Origin: Monocercomonoides exilis
Taxonomy: Eukaryota; Preaxostyla; Oxymonadida; Polymastigidae
DNA length: 64,000 nt
Assembly (NCBI GenBank): GCA_001643675.2
Contig: LSRY02000009.1
Span: forward strand, 939,501-1,003,500
Reading direction: 5' to 3'
Within the stretch, counting starts at the first letter, position 1, and each line of letters starts with the position of its first letter. Below the pieces are notes generated by a model that did no database searches, was not told the origin of the DNA, and saw nothing but the letters and a program-made list of their open reading frames with translations. Shown here piece after piece: positions 1 to 12,097 of the stretch. The translations under genes and the position numbers were made by a program.

Positions 1-402
1 ATTAATTGGAATAAACTCCGTCTTTTCGGAATAACTTTTTTCAAAGAAAATTTATTGTAGTTTTCAAAAAAATTCTCAAGAATCACTTTCTTAAACAGCA
101 CAAAAAAATTAATTATAATTATCCATTTATATTTAAAAACCATATTATTGACCAGATTTGTTTTAAATGTATTTCGATCAAAAAATTCTGTTTTATTTTA
201 AAAAATGAACGATGATAAATCATATTCTTCAATTTGCAACTAATAATAGCAATCAAAATGGACTTGCTGTTATCTACAAAATATAATCGATCATTTCTCA
301 ATTTTTTATCTTTGTTTATTTATTTTTCTCTCCGTATTTCACATTATTGATCAAATAAGAAAAAAATACCAAAAACAGTATCCAATTGCAAAAGGTTAGA
401 TA
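1..402. other. AT-rich spacer
   Basis: No reading frame with recognisable protein character and no repeat was found. It is very AT-rich with A and T runs, like the other intergenic DNA here. Confidence 0.5.
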
Positions 403-1280
403 TTACGATGATATTGTTCCAGATACTTGATTATGCATGTAATTCGCCCCACCACTCGAAACTCTATCAATTACAGATGATGATGTTCCAGTTGTTTTTA
501 TGTCATTCCATTTGCATTCAGAAAATGAATTCTCCTGACTGTCTGCTATCTGCTGTTTCCCTAACTTTTGCAAATTCCTTTCACTTTTATTGACTGCAGC
601 ACTTCGAGAGCGATAGAACCCAATGACCGAATTGTTAGAGGAGGAAAATGAAGGCATGGACGATAAAGAAGAAGAGCTTGGGTTGAATGTGCAGTGGGAC
701 TTCTTTGTGGGTGAAGAGGAGTCTGTGGAGGGAGATTACAGCATGAATGGGTTCTACGGACTTCCAACAAGAACAGAAGGTGCAGACAATTGTGTGTGTG
801 GCAAGGGAGAAAACGGAGTGGTGGCAAATGTTGAGGAGGCTGTGGTGCTTTGAGTGTACAGCTGGGCAGAAGAGTGTTCTGTCGAACGAGCAGAATGTCT
901 GCTGCAATTCGTCGTCATCGTCATCTCCTACTTCTCTTCCCATGTCCCTCCTCCTTCTTTCTGTTGCCACCTGTGCAAGTCTTGTTTCGAAAGAGTCAAT
1001 TTGTGATGTGCAAAACTCGTCTTTCTCTTTCGTCCTCTTCTTCGTCTTTGGCTCTTCATACTGCTTCCCTTTCCTCTGCACAGCATTCATCTTGCAACTG
1101 AACTACGCTTTCTTTGCCTCTTCCATTTGAACTTGAACTCCTCTCTCTTCGCTTCTTGGCTGCGTCATTCATCGAGCTGAAGACTGTGATGTGTCCGCAA
1201 CTTCTTCCCCCTCACACCCCGATTCACCCGATTCAGCTGTTGGCGCACTGAATCCGAACGAAGAGCCGAAGGAGAGCTGA
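403..1280 (-). pseudogene. Pmp-like beta-helix surface protein, decayed remnant
   Basis: Read on the minus strand, residues near the low-coordinate end (SNNSVIGFYRSRSAAVN, then GKQQIADSQENSFSEC) align by eye with the better-preserved fragment at 37.3-37.7 kb (SNTSFVRCYRSQNVAVN, GRQQIADNGANSFTWC). The shared pattern is a serine/asparagine turn, a Cys-rich strand and a KQQIAD block, as in repeat units of secreted parallel-beta-helix proteins. Coding character continues towards 1.28 kb but moves between all three minus frames, so at least two frameshifts are present. The region is less AT-rich than its surroundings, as expected of former coding DNA. Probably the remnant of a surface protein; no start or C-terminal membrane segment is visible. 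Confidence 0.5.
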
Positions 1281-1566
1281 ATGCGCCATTGCAAAGGGGA
1301 AAGCAGTTCTGATTCATTTTTATGCGTAACAATAAAAGGCATTGATAACGATTATGATGATGTTGAGAGAATAAAAAGTGAATGAAATAAAATTTGGTTC
1401 AATTTGTCTGTGTTTCCTATTGAACAGCTTTAATGAATCAGAAGGTCGATATTCCGACCCGATGCAAAGAAAGTGATAATTGCATCGAAAAAGTTGGAGA
1501 AGAAGTTGATGAAGAAGGCAATTAAGAAGTTGAAGATGGGGCTATTGGTGGAAAAGGGCAAATTGC

Positions 1567-1573
1567 AGAAGAA

Positions 1574-1608
<35 letters not shown>

Positions 1609-1752
1609 AGAAGAAGAAGAAGAAGAAGAAGAAGAAGAAGAAGAAGAAGAAGAAGAAGAAGAAGAAGAAGAAGAAGAAGAAGAAGGTGAAGAAGGTGAAG
1701 AAGGAGAAGAAGAAGGCGAAGAAGAAGGTGAAGAAGAAGGTGAAGAAAAGTA
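1567..1752. repeat. (GAA)n microsatellite
   Basis: Nearly pure GAA triplets, with interspersed GGT and GGC triplets towards the right end. It makes artificial poly-lysine, poly-glutamate or poly-leucine frames on both strands that should not be called genes. The rest of 1281-2370 holds nothing else recognisable. Confidence 0.95.
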
Positions 1753-2370
1753 GTCGATATCAGCTTTTCCAAGTCAGAATGATCGATTGAAAAAGATGAA
1801 TTTGTTGTTAATGAAAATGCCCAGCCAGCTTATCAGCTCCAACAAAAGGGTCGCTTCTGCCAAACATTCCGAACAAATACACCAAACAAACTTCTTTTTC
1901 TCTCTTTCAAGCTCATCCAAAGCATTGTCAGGATATGCGTCATGCCAAAATGATGGAAGAAGTCACGAATGTCACGTTCAATGTAATTCAAACATGAATA
2001 ATCTCATAAACTTCTGGTTCTTTTGAAAAAGGATAAACAGGTTTCTTTCCGTGACAATCCTGTTTGTGACCAATCCATATTCATTCAAAGAGCACCTTTA
2101 AAGAAAAATGAATGAAACAAAAAAATCAAACCATCTTTTTGGCCTTGAAACATTTTCCCGTCTCCGATGGTTTGGTAATTATCGACTCAGCTGGGTTTCT
2201 TGTTCTCCAAAATTTCCTCTTGCCGCATAAAAAAAACAGACAACCAGTCAACAAATGGCTGGCAAAGTACATCATCGAAGGAAGAGAATCAACCTTCGGT
2301 CATGCCATGACGTCAGATGAAAACACACAATCTCCACTCCTTTTTTAAACGGACTGATAATTCTAACCTC

Positions 2371-2534
2371 TTCTCCCTCTTCTCCCTCTTCTCCCTCTTC
2401 TCCCTCTTCTCCCTCTTCTCCCTCTTCTCCCTCTTCTCCTTCTTCTCCCTCTTCTCCTTCTTCTCCCTCTTCTCCCTCTTCTCCCTCTTCTCCCTCTTCT
2501 CCCTCTTCTCCCTCTTTTCCCTCTTCCCCTTCTC
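2371..2534. repeat. 9-bp minisatellite, unit TTCTCCCTC
   Basis: About 18 tandem copies of TTCTCCCTC with a few single-base variants (TTCTCCTTC, TTTTCCCTC). A unit divisible by three keeps an FSL-repeat frame open, but there is no flanking gene. Confidence 0.95.
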
Positions 2535-2877
2535 ATCTGCAAGCAGACTCGGCTGACTGCAGAAACATTTCCAATGTGTTTGCGTCTGCTTTCTTCAATT
2601 TGGATTCCTTCCAGCTGTTTTCTGAATGATTCATCGATTCAGATGGAAGGAAACAAGACAAACACTTTCAAAAGGCAGATGGTTCCAAAAGCTCAATGAA
2701 ACAAACAAGATGAATGCGAGCCCATTCACAAAGCGATTGAATGCTGCTTCAGATGGAATTGGTGAGGATCTGTTGCAAGAATCAGTTTTTGAGTGAATAA
2801 TTTTTTAAGTCTGCAAAATATGTCAGTAAACCTTAAAGAAAAAGAAAAAAAGAAAATCAATTTAAAAGCTAATTCCT

Positions 2878-2947
2878 AAATGAGGCAATACCTCTTTTTT
2901 AAAACAAGCTTGTCTTCTCGCCTCTCTGATTGAAACAGTCTGTCTTT
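2878..2947. repeat. Left arm of an imperfect ~70-bp inverted repeat flanking the 4.3-kb gene
   Basis: The reverse complement of this stretch (AAAGACAGACTG, CAATCAGAGAGG, then ATTGCCTCATTT) matches 6048-6117 with scattered mismatches. The two arms enclose about 3.1 kb including the gene at 4295-5724. Either the ends of an old mobile element or a dispersed repeat present twice. Confidence 0.6.
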
Positions 2948-3143
2948 GATAATCTCTTCACAGCTGTTTTTTTTTTTTTAAAAAAAAGTTAAAAGATCGG
3001 CAACGTTAAAAAAAAGAAAAAGAAAAAACAAAAGCGAAAATATGAAATTGTAATTGTCCAAAAAGAATGAGTAATTTTTTATTATTTTTATGATTTCTTT
3101 CTTTCTTTCTTTTTCATTAATATTTTTTTCAAAAAAATTAATA

Positions 3144-3491
3144 TCAAAATATGACTTCATTTGGATAACACACCCCAATTTGATCAGACACTTCAATTGC
3201 AGTCTGTTCTGTTTTGTCGGATTCGTTTCTCCTTCGTCCATGTTGCTTCAAGTTTTGCCTTGAAATCAATGCTGATATTGGAGAATCTACAATAACCATC
3301 AAAACAATCCAAAATGATGATTTTCCAAAAAACGTAACAAGCGTATTCACAGAAAAATACACGTCAACTGGCAACATCATTAAACGATAAATGTGTTGAA
3401 ATGAATTCTCAATCTTGCATGCGCTTGATTCCGCATATTGCATTAACCTCCCTTCGCCTTCTCGAATTCTTTCATCTTCGCATAACCTCAA
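3144..3491 (-). pseudogene. Unclassified open frame, possibly a decayed exon
   Basis: A 115-codon minus-strand frame with mixed composition and one hydrophobic stretch (SSFWIVLMVIVDSPISALI) followed by a basic segment (QNLKQHGRRRNE), which resembles a membrane anchor with a short cytosolic tail. I do not recognise a family, and GTG/TTG-type starts would be needed for its full length. It could be a remnant of a membrane-anchored surface protein. Low confidence. The DNA between 3.5 and 4.29 kb holds nothing recognisable. Confidence 0.25.
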
Positions 3492-4294
3492 AATCTTTTG
3501 GGAAAATCTCTTTCATTGCCCGATCAACGATATTGTTCATTATTGCCTTGATTCTGTTCCCAAAGTGATTCAGTTATCATGTTTCCGAGCACCATTAAAA
3601 TGTGGATTAACGAAAGCTTGATTCCCTCCATCAATTTTCCTTTAGCTCGAATTACCAACTCAAGAAATTAACTAATTATAAAAGAATCCCTTGTTTATTA
3701 CTAAACTCAACACATTAAAACTGAAACATTCACGGAAACCAGCAAACACTCCGAAATAACAGGAAAAATCATTTCTATCAAGGAGAGCTTTCAGATAACA
3801 CAAAATGCGAGTGCAAAAATTGAATTTCTAATGCCTGCATTTTGATTTGTTGGAGAATGAAGCATACGCACGATTAATCATCAAACGGCTTCTTTTTTGT
3901 CTCCTCTTTGCAAAGTTCTTTTCAAAGTCTTTTCTCCTCTTCTTCAAATTGCTCAAAATGTTGAAATGGAAATTTTTAAATATTCAATTCTAGGCATGTG
4001 GGATATTTTTCAATAAGTTCAATTTTTCATATAAAATGTTATTAATTACTAAGAATGAATTATTGTTGGTTCGATCAGACAGAATTTAAACTCTTTTGTA
4101 TTTAGCTAAATACGACCAATATTGCAGATTCTTTGTGATTTCTTTTTTAACGCAGATTTTTATTGAGCAAAAGAATTGAGTTTGATAATATATTTTAGTT
4201 TTGTCAATTATCAACAATGTTTGTTTTTCTGTTTGTTTTTCTGTTTTTCATTTGAAATTTTGCGGCAAATTGATCTTTACTAAAAATAGACAGA

Positions 4295-5724
4295 ATGGAA
4301 ATGTGCAGTGAAGATAAACCCAATGATGATATCCAGAAGCCGTCTCTTGAAGATAAGTTTTCAAGTTTGTGAATTTTTTCAATTTTTTGAAATGTTCAGC
4401 GCTTTCGGTAATTAATAAATTAATTGAAGTTTTATTTTCTAAGCTTAAAATTTGCAGTGAGGAAGAACAGAAACAGAAAATTGAAGAAATGATTGAACTA
4501 ATTGAAGAAATGGATTTTTCAAATTTGTATGACACTTTTACCACTGAGTTGTTCGACAATATGAACAAAATGATTGAAGAAAAGAAACTTTCGATGGAAG
4601 ATGCAATTTTGTTGATGAAGCGTATTGGATATTGCAAATTGCTGAAAGATGTATGGAATCTAAGATTTGGAGGATCTTCGTTGCAAAAAAGATTTGAGAA
4701 GATGATTATTGATGAAGAAAAGAAGAAAGGAGAAAAGAACAAAATGCTTTTGCCTGATTTGTGTGAATGCTTCCTTTCTTTAAATTACAGATACGTTGTC
4801 CTTTCAGAAACAGTAAATGAAATTTGTGTATCTTGTCTCCTGAAAGTTGCGTTGAAGAAAGAGGAAAGCGAAGAGACTCGAAAAGAAGCGGAAATGGCTT
4901 TGCTAGCGTTGAGCAGCATTAGAGATAATGTGTGTGAAATTTAATTTCCTTTTTGCTATTATAATTTTTTGCTTATTTCTTGTCAGTTTGTCAAAAAAGA
5001 ATTGTATCTGAATGAAATCAAAGAAATCATCAAATATCATCAAGAGAATCGCAATCTCACACGACTTGCCTATCAATCTGCTTGGCGGTTCTTGAAAGAC
5101 CGACTTTTGGTTGACAATGGCTTGGAAGAAGTCATCGTGAATGAGCTTCATTTAGCGAGAGAAGCAGCAAGAGAACTGGAAGAGCTTTCAAAGTGCGTGA
5201 ATTGGAAGAAAGAGAAAGAAGAGGAAATGGGAAAAGAAACGAAAGAAGAGCGTGTTATCGAGAAATGGTTCAGTGAAATTTTTCATTTCTTATACTCAAT
5301 CACATTGTGGAACGAAGAACTTGCTGGACTTATAGGCAGCATTGTTCAGGTATATCAAGTGGCGAAGGATAATTACAAAGAAATTGGCGATTGGTGCATT
5401 CATTTATTGAGAACTGAAGCGGAAAGAAGAGCTGTGAATGTTAAAGACTTGCTTAAAGGAAGAGCATTTGACACTGTTTTGGAGGAATTTCAGCGACCAA
5501 CGTTGAGTGACAATATTGAGTGTAGTCTCTTGATCTTTTTCATAAATGTTTCTAAACGATTGGAAGAAAAGAAGAAGGATGAAATGAAAGAAGCGAAAAG
5601 AAAAGAGTTGAAAAGGAAAATGTTTGAAAAGATGGAAGAAGAGGGATTCGAAGATATCGTAGCAAGCTTTTATGAAAAGTTTAGTTACATTTTTGCAAAT
5701 CATAACGTATTTATTTATCTTTGA
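4295..5724 (+). CDS. Oxymonad-specific family protein of unknown function, three exons
   Basis: I read exons 4295-4364, 4400-4929 and 4987-5724, with introns of 35 and 57 bp that begin GTTTGTGAA and GTGTGTGAA and end in TTCAG and TGTCAG. Joining them gives one frame of about 445 codons ending in TGA. Supporting blocks are CSEEEQKQKIEEMIELIEEM, TTELFDNMNKMIEEKKLSME, KRFEKMIIDEEKKK, KYHQENRNLTRLAYQSAW and RPTLSDNIECSLLIFFINVS. The protein is helical, Lys/Glu-rich and has no signal peptide or membrane segment, so probably intracellular. The same exon structure and motifs recur at 62976 to the window end. I remember this as a very large Monocercomonoides family, but function is unknown. The ATG at 4295 was chosen because the second copy starts at the equivalent place and its exon 1 also has 70 bases before the intron. 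The C-terminus may be variant or truncated. Confidence 0.75.
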
Positions 5725-7539
5725 ATATTTCTGATTATTTTGTAAATGTTTGAGGAAATGTGATTTTTATTTATTTTGTAACTCAAAAACTGTCTTTTTA
5801 ATACACTTCTCAAAATGGCAAAAATATTTATTTATTTATTTATTTATTTATTTTCGAAAAATTAACAAAAGAAAAAGAAAGAAAGAAAGAGATCATCAAA
5901 AATAAGAATAAATGCAACATTTTTTGCAATGATAATTTCTAATTTTTTCCTTTCCATTCTATCTCTTTTTTTCTTTCTCTTTTAGCGATGCACAGAAGTT
6001 CTTTTGATTTTTGCAAATGAAAAATAAATGGTTGGGAAAAAATGATGAAAGACAGACTGCTTCAATCAGAGAGGAGAAAAGACGAGCATTTTTTTGAAAA
6101 ATGGAATTGCCTCATTTTAAACTTCATATTTTTCTTTTTCTTTGTATTAGATGAATTGCACAATTTTTGTGTAATTGTGAAATTTTCGAAAAATTTTGAA
6201 ATTCGTATATGTTATTTTGAAATAATCAAGAAATTTTGAAATTTTTCAGAAAAATTGAAAAAAAGGCAGTTATTTTAAGTTTCACCAACAAATTTCAAGT
6301 TAAATAAAAATTGTGGGAAGATCTTCGTTTTTTGCATAAAAATAGTGATGTTCAAAAATTATTGGAAATTTGTTGAAAATATTCTTATTTATTGTCTACG
6401 CACTTTTCATAACGTTCACCAATCAATTATGTGAAACAAATAGTTTGTTATAATTTTATTCCAACCAAAAAAATTTAAAATTATAAAATATTATATCACA
6501 AGTTTTTTGTGATTATTATAATATCTTTGTGACAACAAATGATTGCCAATGTTCAAATATTAAAAAGTTCAATGGAGAAAAATAATTTGAAAATGTTTTG
6601 TGATTTTCATTGACTGAAAAACTATGAACGCAATCATTGAAAACGATCATTAATAAATCGAATCAGTACATCCAATGAAACAAATGACATTCTACGCCTT
6701 TTTATGTTTGAAAAATTGACAAAAACCGATGATTGAGCTGAATAAAGCGGCGTTGTCGTCCGATTCATAAAGTTGGTATCCAATAAACCACAACAAATTT
6801 GAGCCGAAAATGAACAGATCATATCCATAGAAATGATTTTCCACTGGATAAAAAAGTAAAGAAGCAAATATTCACAAACAATTTACTGATTTTTTGTTTC
6901 TTTTTGAATAAATGACTTTCATCGACTGTTATATCTCTTCGCGTGGCAATCAAATCACTGTGCGTGGATCGTGTGGTCGTTTGAATAATCTAAGCTAAAT
7001 GTGAAAATTTGTTCAAAGCCTTATTGGACAAAATGTTGATTAAAAAGGAAATACAACGAATTTTTGAATCGTTCAATCAGTGATTAGGCACTGGAAACAG
7101 GATTTGGAGCTTTTCACAGACTAGAAATATAATAAAACGATACGTTGTTTTATTTAGCATTTTTTCCCATGGAGAACGAGCACACAAACCTTTTGCCTTA
7201 GTATTTTATTGATATCAACTTTATCCATCACAGCTCGAATCCTCCAAAATACAACTTGACAATATTTGAAATTTCATATTTTGCAATATGAAAAGGTTCT
7301 GAAATGACTTTCTCATCTTTTTTGCTCATGCTGAATACAGATCAGCCTTTCCATTCCGAAGGCAAAGTAGCGAAGATAAGAAAGTGACTTGGGTGTTTGA
7401 TCAGTCCATTCTGTTGTTCCAATGCGCACTGCTGAAACTGTGGGAGTATGTTGAAGCACTTTCGGTGACAATTTCAGTTTCGCTGGTGAATCTGCATCTT
7501 TTCCTTGGAACGTTGGTGGGTTAGTTGTTGAGGAGAAAG
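5725..7539. other. AT-rich spacer with (TTTA)n, right inverted-repeat arm and two minor frames
   Basis: An ATTT/TTTA tetranucleotide run lies near 5825-5852 and the partner of the 2878-2947 inverted repeat at 6048-6117. Minus-strand frames at 6634-6867 and 7313-7552 have non-random composition (for example NRTTTPLYSAQSSVFVNFSN) and may be remnants of genes, but I cannot assign them. The second stops at the edge of the transposon that begins at 7548. Confidence 0.5.
6048..6117. repeat. Right arm of the ~70-bp inverted repeat
   Basis: Partner of 2878-2947. It begins AAAGACAGACTG and ends GCCTCATTTT, with several mismatches and small indels in the middle. Confidence 0.6.
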
Positions 7540-7547
7540 TGGATCTT

Positions 7548-8042
7548 GGCATAGGTTCATCTGTGCTTCTTTTGCAATTTGCTCTGTTTGAAATTAACTT
7601 TATGATGAAATAATAGATAAAAATAAATTGAAACTTTTGGGTGGACGAATTTTTTGAAATTATTTTTTCTTGTTGAAAAAAATCAATTTTGAAAAATCAC
7701 CCATAAATATTACAATTTTTAATTAAAATTAATATATAAAGATAATTTCCAATTAATAAATATATGCAATGCTTTTAATTGTTATATTAACCTTTCAAAT
7801 AAATGAAAATCTGAGAAATAAAACATTTATAGATATTAAAATTTTTAATGAATAATTTTTGATCTGTCACATAATAAACTTTTCAATTTCTAAAAATTTA
7901 GGATTAGCTTTTTTGTATGAAGCGTAAGGAGCACACTTTCCAATATGTTACAGTTTGAATATATTTATATTTTATTATTGTATGCACTGATTTCTATTGA
8001 AAATATTCTTCAATAATTTTCAAATTATGATTGTTTCAAAAT
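7548..8042. repeat. Left 495-bp TIR of the Pack-MULE-like element
   Basis: Reverse complement of 10513-11006 almost base for base; the first clear mismatch is a T/A difference ten bases from the outer end. Non-coding and AT-rich. Confidence 0.9.
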
Positions 8043-8183
8043 AAAGACAATTAATTGTCAACGCAAAACAATATGAGTTTTATATTAGTGAAATTTGTCA
8101 AAATTGGATAGAAAATGCGGATAAACGTATTTTTCAATTTTTCTTATTATATTTAATTTGTTATTTTAACTTTTTTACAAAAT

Positions 8184-9480
8184 TTGTTAAACAATTATTA
8201 TTTCTCAATTCGGAATGATGCAGACAGTATAGATTTAAATGAAAATGGAGGGGGAATATTCAAAGCATTGGATGCATCTGGATCAATGAAGTTGATTGAC
8301 TCAACAATCAGTCTTTGCAACTGCAGCACTTATTCAGGAAAAGGAGGAGTGTTGTATTTGGAGACAAAGGAAACAGGGTTTCTAAACTTCCCATTTGTGT
8401 GGATGAAGTTCAATGAAAGAACAGAAAGAGTGAGAAATGATATTTATATTGAGTGTTTCGACATCACATCGTTAATCAATAAAAGTCAATATCAGTTTCA
8501 TCCTCGAGAGAAACCAAATGTTGGGTATGCGAATGGGGGAAATGGAGGAATGGGCTGTCATGGATGCGGATATCCTGACTTTCCATGCTCAACATTGACA
8601 GATACATGAACAGCGATGTTTGGTGCAAGATCAGCGGCATTGCGGTAGATGTGCACTTTCACGATTCACAAAGAAATTACACTCTATGCGCAGCCAATGG
8701 TCTTTGACGGAGAAGTGGAAATTGAATGAATTGTGATGAGAGAAGAAGATGATGGAGGAGAAGGAGAAGTGGGAGGAGGAGTGAAAAAATGCTTGATTGA
8801 GACGATGGAGAAAATCACATTTCGCTCTCTGATGTTTTGTGTTTGGTCTTTTGGCGGATAAGTCTGAACATGTTTGTTCATGTGCAGCGACGATGTTCTG
8901 AGACTTGAAGGACACTCGTTTGGCGCAGAGGTTGGAGCATTATGTGTGCGTGTGGAATGTTTGAAGGGGAGAGAAGGAAAGACGGAGCTTATGAAGTGTG
9001 GATTTGAAGAAGTGAGGACAAGGGGATGCGGGATTGTTGTTGCTGATGAGAGTGAAGCGGGAGTTGAATAAAAGAAGGTGACAATACGAAACACGGAGAG
9101 GGAAGACGAAGGGAGTATGTTGGAGCTGAGAAGAGGAAAGGCTGTGATCATAGAAAACACGACAATAAAGGAGACGAATTATGTGAAAGGGATGAGATTG
9201 GCATTGAAGAGGATATGGGGTTGGAGATGAGGAACAACACAATGTGAGAGGTGAGGAGATACGAAGGGAATGGAGGAGTGATGAGTGGGAAAGTGATGAG
9301 TGGGAAAGTGTGGGAGATTGAGTACGATGCGTTTCAGACGTGTGAGTGTGAAGCAGATTACACATCGTGATGTTTGAGAAATGGATATCCGTGTGAATCA
9401 ATGTGGAGTGGAACAAGTCACATTGAAAGAAGTGGGACTGAAGGAGAAAGGACAGCGAAAGTTAGTGATGAAGGGAGTTT
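8184..9480 (+). pseudogene. Pmp-like beta-helix surface protein fragment carried inside the TIR element
   Basis: The first 141-codon frame (8184-8609) has family hallmarks: GGGIFKALDASGSMKLIDST, SGKGGVLYLETKE, NDIYIECFDITSLINKSQYQ and GCGYPDFPCSTLTDT. Compared with the family the segment between the DIYIECFD block and CGYPDFPC looks shortened, suggesting an internal deletion. After a TGA the coding signal continues to about 9480 with shifted frames (FDGEVEIE, LEGHSFGAEVGALCVRVECL, WEIEYDAFQTCECEADYTS). It lacks a beginning, signal peptide and membrane anchor. It lies wholly inside a transposon with TIRs and target duplication, so it was probably captured as a gene fragment. An intact homologue would be a secreted or membrane-bound surface protein. 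Confidence 0.75.
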
Positions 9481-10512
9481 TTGATTCTTATTCATTTTTA
9501 AAGCGGATGTGATTGACGGATGTCTGAGTAAGGGAGATCCCATTATACGCAAGCCTTTTCGTTTTGAAAAGACGATCTAAAAAGATTCTCATGTAATTCT
9601 TAATAAATTATGAGTGTTTCAAAGGAACATTTAACATTTCAAAAACGCTCAATCAAAAATATGATGTAATTTATATGCATTGCTATTTTTTAAAAATGAT
9701 TTGCAATAAAAAATTAAACTATTTGAAAATAATTCCCCAAATTTATTTTGTTAATGAAATTCTTTTGAAAAACAAAATTTTTTGAAAAAGACAATCAGAA
9801 TTATCAAAGGAGAAACAATTACAAAATTTATATTTTTCTCCTTCATAAACTTTTTTATCTTCCAGCTAAAAACTCTCGATGTTCCTCAATCAACACTTAT
9901 TTTCCTATTTCTCTTCTTTATTTATCTGTTCTCACTTTTTCAAAAATTTTTTTTTCATTTTTCTTCAAATCATCAAATTCATCGACTTTTAATGTTAATA
10001 ATTCCTTCATGAAATCTTCATTTCAGTCATCTCTGCCTTTTATCTTCTTTTTCACGGTTCAATTCTTCTTTTTTTCCTTCTCACTCTCTCTTCTTCATTT
10101 TTTCCATTCATCTTTCATCCTTTTTCAAACAGCACGTTTAGCGAAAAGAAATATGTTGAAATTGTTTTTGATGATATTCTTCATTGTTGAGCTTTTTTCA
10201 TTCTTTCCAATATATTCTTCTGCAAAAAATAAGTCGAAGTCTTCTTCTGCTTCTCAGCTTTGAGCGTCTTTTGAGGGTTCCTGATGAAGGAACAGAAGTT
10301 TTTTATTCTTCTATTCTCATTATGTTCAACTTTTGTATTCAATCTTGATTACGAAAATAGAGAATATTTTGAAGATGTCACTTCAACATATTTCAATTTA
10401 AATATAAAATAATGAACAATTACACACCTTTGAAAAGATTTTCTTTCATGGATTTTTTCATGATCTGTTTCATAAAAACGTCCAACTTCATATTGCTTGA
10501 ATAATGATTTAA
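9481..10512. other. AT-rich internal part of the TIR element
   Basis: Contains T-rich frames (9782-10263) with low-complexity F/S/L composition that I regard as non-coding. Nothing else recognisable. Confidence 0.5.
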
Positions 10513-11006
10513 TTTTGAAACAATCATAATTTGAAAATTATTGAAGAATATTTTCAATAGAAATCAGTGCATACAATAATAAAATATAAATATATTCAAA
10601 CTGTAACATATTGGAAAGTGTGCTCCTTACGCTTCATACAAAAAAGCTAATCCTAAATTTTTAGAAATTGAAAAGTTTATTATGTGACAGATCAAAAATT
10701 ATTCATTAAAAATTTTAATATCTATAAATGTTTTATTTCTCAGATTTTCATTTATTTGAAAGGTTAATATAACAATTAAAAGCATTGCATATATTTATTA
10801 ATTGGAAATTATCTTTATATATTAATTTTAATTAAAAATTGTAATATTTATGGGTGATTTTTCAAAATTGATTTTTTTCAACAAGAAAAAATAATTTCAA
10901 AAAATTCGTCCACCCAAAAGTTTCAATTTATTTTTATCTATTATTTCATCATAAAGTTAATTTCAAACAGAGCAAATTGCAAAAGAAGCACAGATGTACC
11001 TATGCC
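10513..11006. repeat. Right TIR of the Pack-MULE-like element
   Basis: Partner of 7548-8042. It is immediately followed by the right copy of the 8-bp target duplication TGGATCTT. Confidence 0.9.
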
Positions 11007-11089
11007 TGGATCTTAATATCGAACTGCGTGAACGCGTTCCATTTGATCTGCATTCCGTTCAATCCTTCTGAGTTACAACCTTCCACAGC

Positions 11090-12017
11090 GCAACTGGTGT
11101 TCCTATCTGCACAGTCGAGGAGTGTGACTGTGAGGACAGACGAGGAGGTGGTAAGATGAGGAGTTGAAGAGAATGAGGTGTGGAAGATTGAGGAGATGGT
11201 GGTGAAACTGGCAAGGAAGATTCTGGAGCTGAGGAAGAAACCCAAGACAGAGGTGAAGGAGCTGATGGAGCAGCTGGTGGAGATAATGAAGAAGATAGAG
11301 CTTAGCAAGGAAGAGTTGTGAGTGTGGTTAGCAAACAGAAACTGGTAGTGTTGGCGAAACATGTTGCAATTCAGACTTCATTGGCCCCACTTTGCGGGAG
11401 AAGCAAACTGCTTTGGAGGAGGAGATGAAAGGAGGGGATCTTAATCTGGGATCATCGAAAGATCGGAGAAGAACGACGCTGTGACCAATGGTGGAAGCAT
11501 TGATGATAATGGTGGTAGTTGTGAAGGAGGAGTGAATGCAACGTTGAGGTAGAAGATAAACAAAATCTAGAAGGAAACGAAGATGCTGATGGAGCTATCG
11601 AAAGTGTATGAGAAGATGATAATAGAGCAGAAGGCGCTGTTCAATTTAGAAATTGTGAAGAAGCAAATGATACTTGCTCAAAAGAAGTAGAAGCAGAAGA
11701 AAATGAAGGTATCGTATGAAGAGAAGGTTGAACGGCTGGTTGGGCACGCAAAGGAGCAGAAGGAGCTGGTGTTGCGGAAAAACTTTGACATGGAAAGAGA
11801 TTGAGGGGCAGAGAAGAAAGTGGCGAGAGAGTGTTACAGTACGAATAGGAGATGGATGAACAGAAGAGGAGGCGAAGAAAACGAAGAAGAAGAAGAAGAA
11901 GAAGGAGAAGGAGAAGAGAAAGAAGAAAATGTTGATGATGAAGTCCAATTATTTTCTTCCTCTATTTCAGTCAAAACAAACAGCAGAACTGTTTCTGCTC
12001 CATTTCTCAGCAAATAA
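11090..12017 (+). pseudogene. Coiled-coil family, degenerate copy (partial)
   Basis: Frame pieces read VVKLARKILELRKKPKTEVK, KETKMLMELSKVYEKM, EQKALFNLEIVKKQMILAQK and KVSYEEKVERLVGHAKEQK. They correspond in order to RERKILQLSEKHNTEVKELQ and EQSKAQEQTI/KALFEEAIENQWMALAQK in the copy at 18.8-21.5 kb. The frame is broken by several stops and shifts. The DNA is richer in G and A than the surrounding AT-rich spacer. Helical, charged composition indicates a long coiled coil; cellular role unknown. Confidence 0.6.
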
Positions 12018-12097
12018 TCTGCAGAAAGATTGTTCTTACGAGAAGAAGAAGAAGATGATGATGATGACGACGATGAAGCAGAATCGCAAGAATCACA

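Larger units (their letters stand above)
7548..11006. mobile_element. 3.46-kb DNA element with 495-bp TIRs and 8-bp target duplication (Pack-MULE-like)
   Basis: The left arm 7548-8042 and right arm 10513-11006 are near-identical reverse complements, with outer ends reading GGCATAGGTTCATCTG and GGCATAGGTACATCTG. The element is bounded by an exact direct repeat TGGATCTT (7540-7547 and 11007-11014). Long TIRs plus an 8-9-bp duplication fit Mutator-like elements best; hAT elements also make 8 bp but usually have short TIRs. No transposase is visible inside, so it is non-autonomous. Its main internal sequence is a broken Pmp-like gene. The near-identity of the arms suggests fairly recent movement. 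Confidence 0.85.

Noticed and set aside
1473-1790. Poly-lysine / poly-leucine open frames
   Set aside because: Both strands are open only because of the GAA/TTC repeat; there is no gene-like flanking sequence.
9782-10263. T-rich frames with Phe/Ser/Leu composition
   Set aside because: Low complexity, codon composition follows base composition, and no homologous copy was seen.
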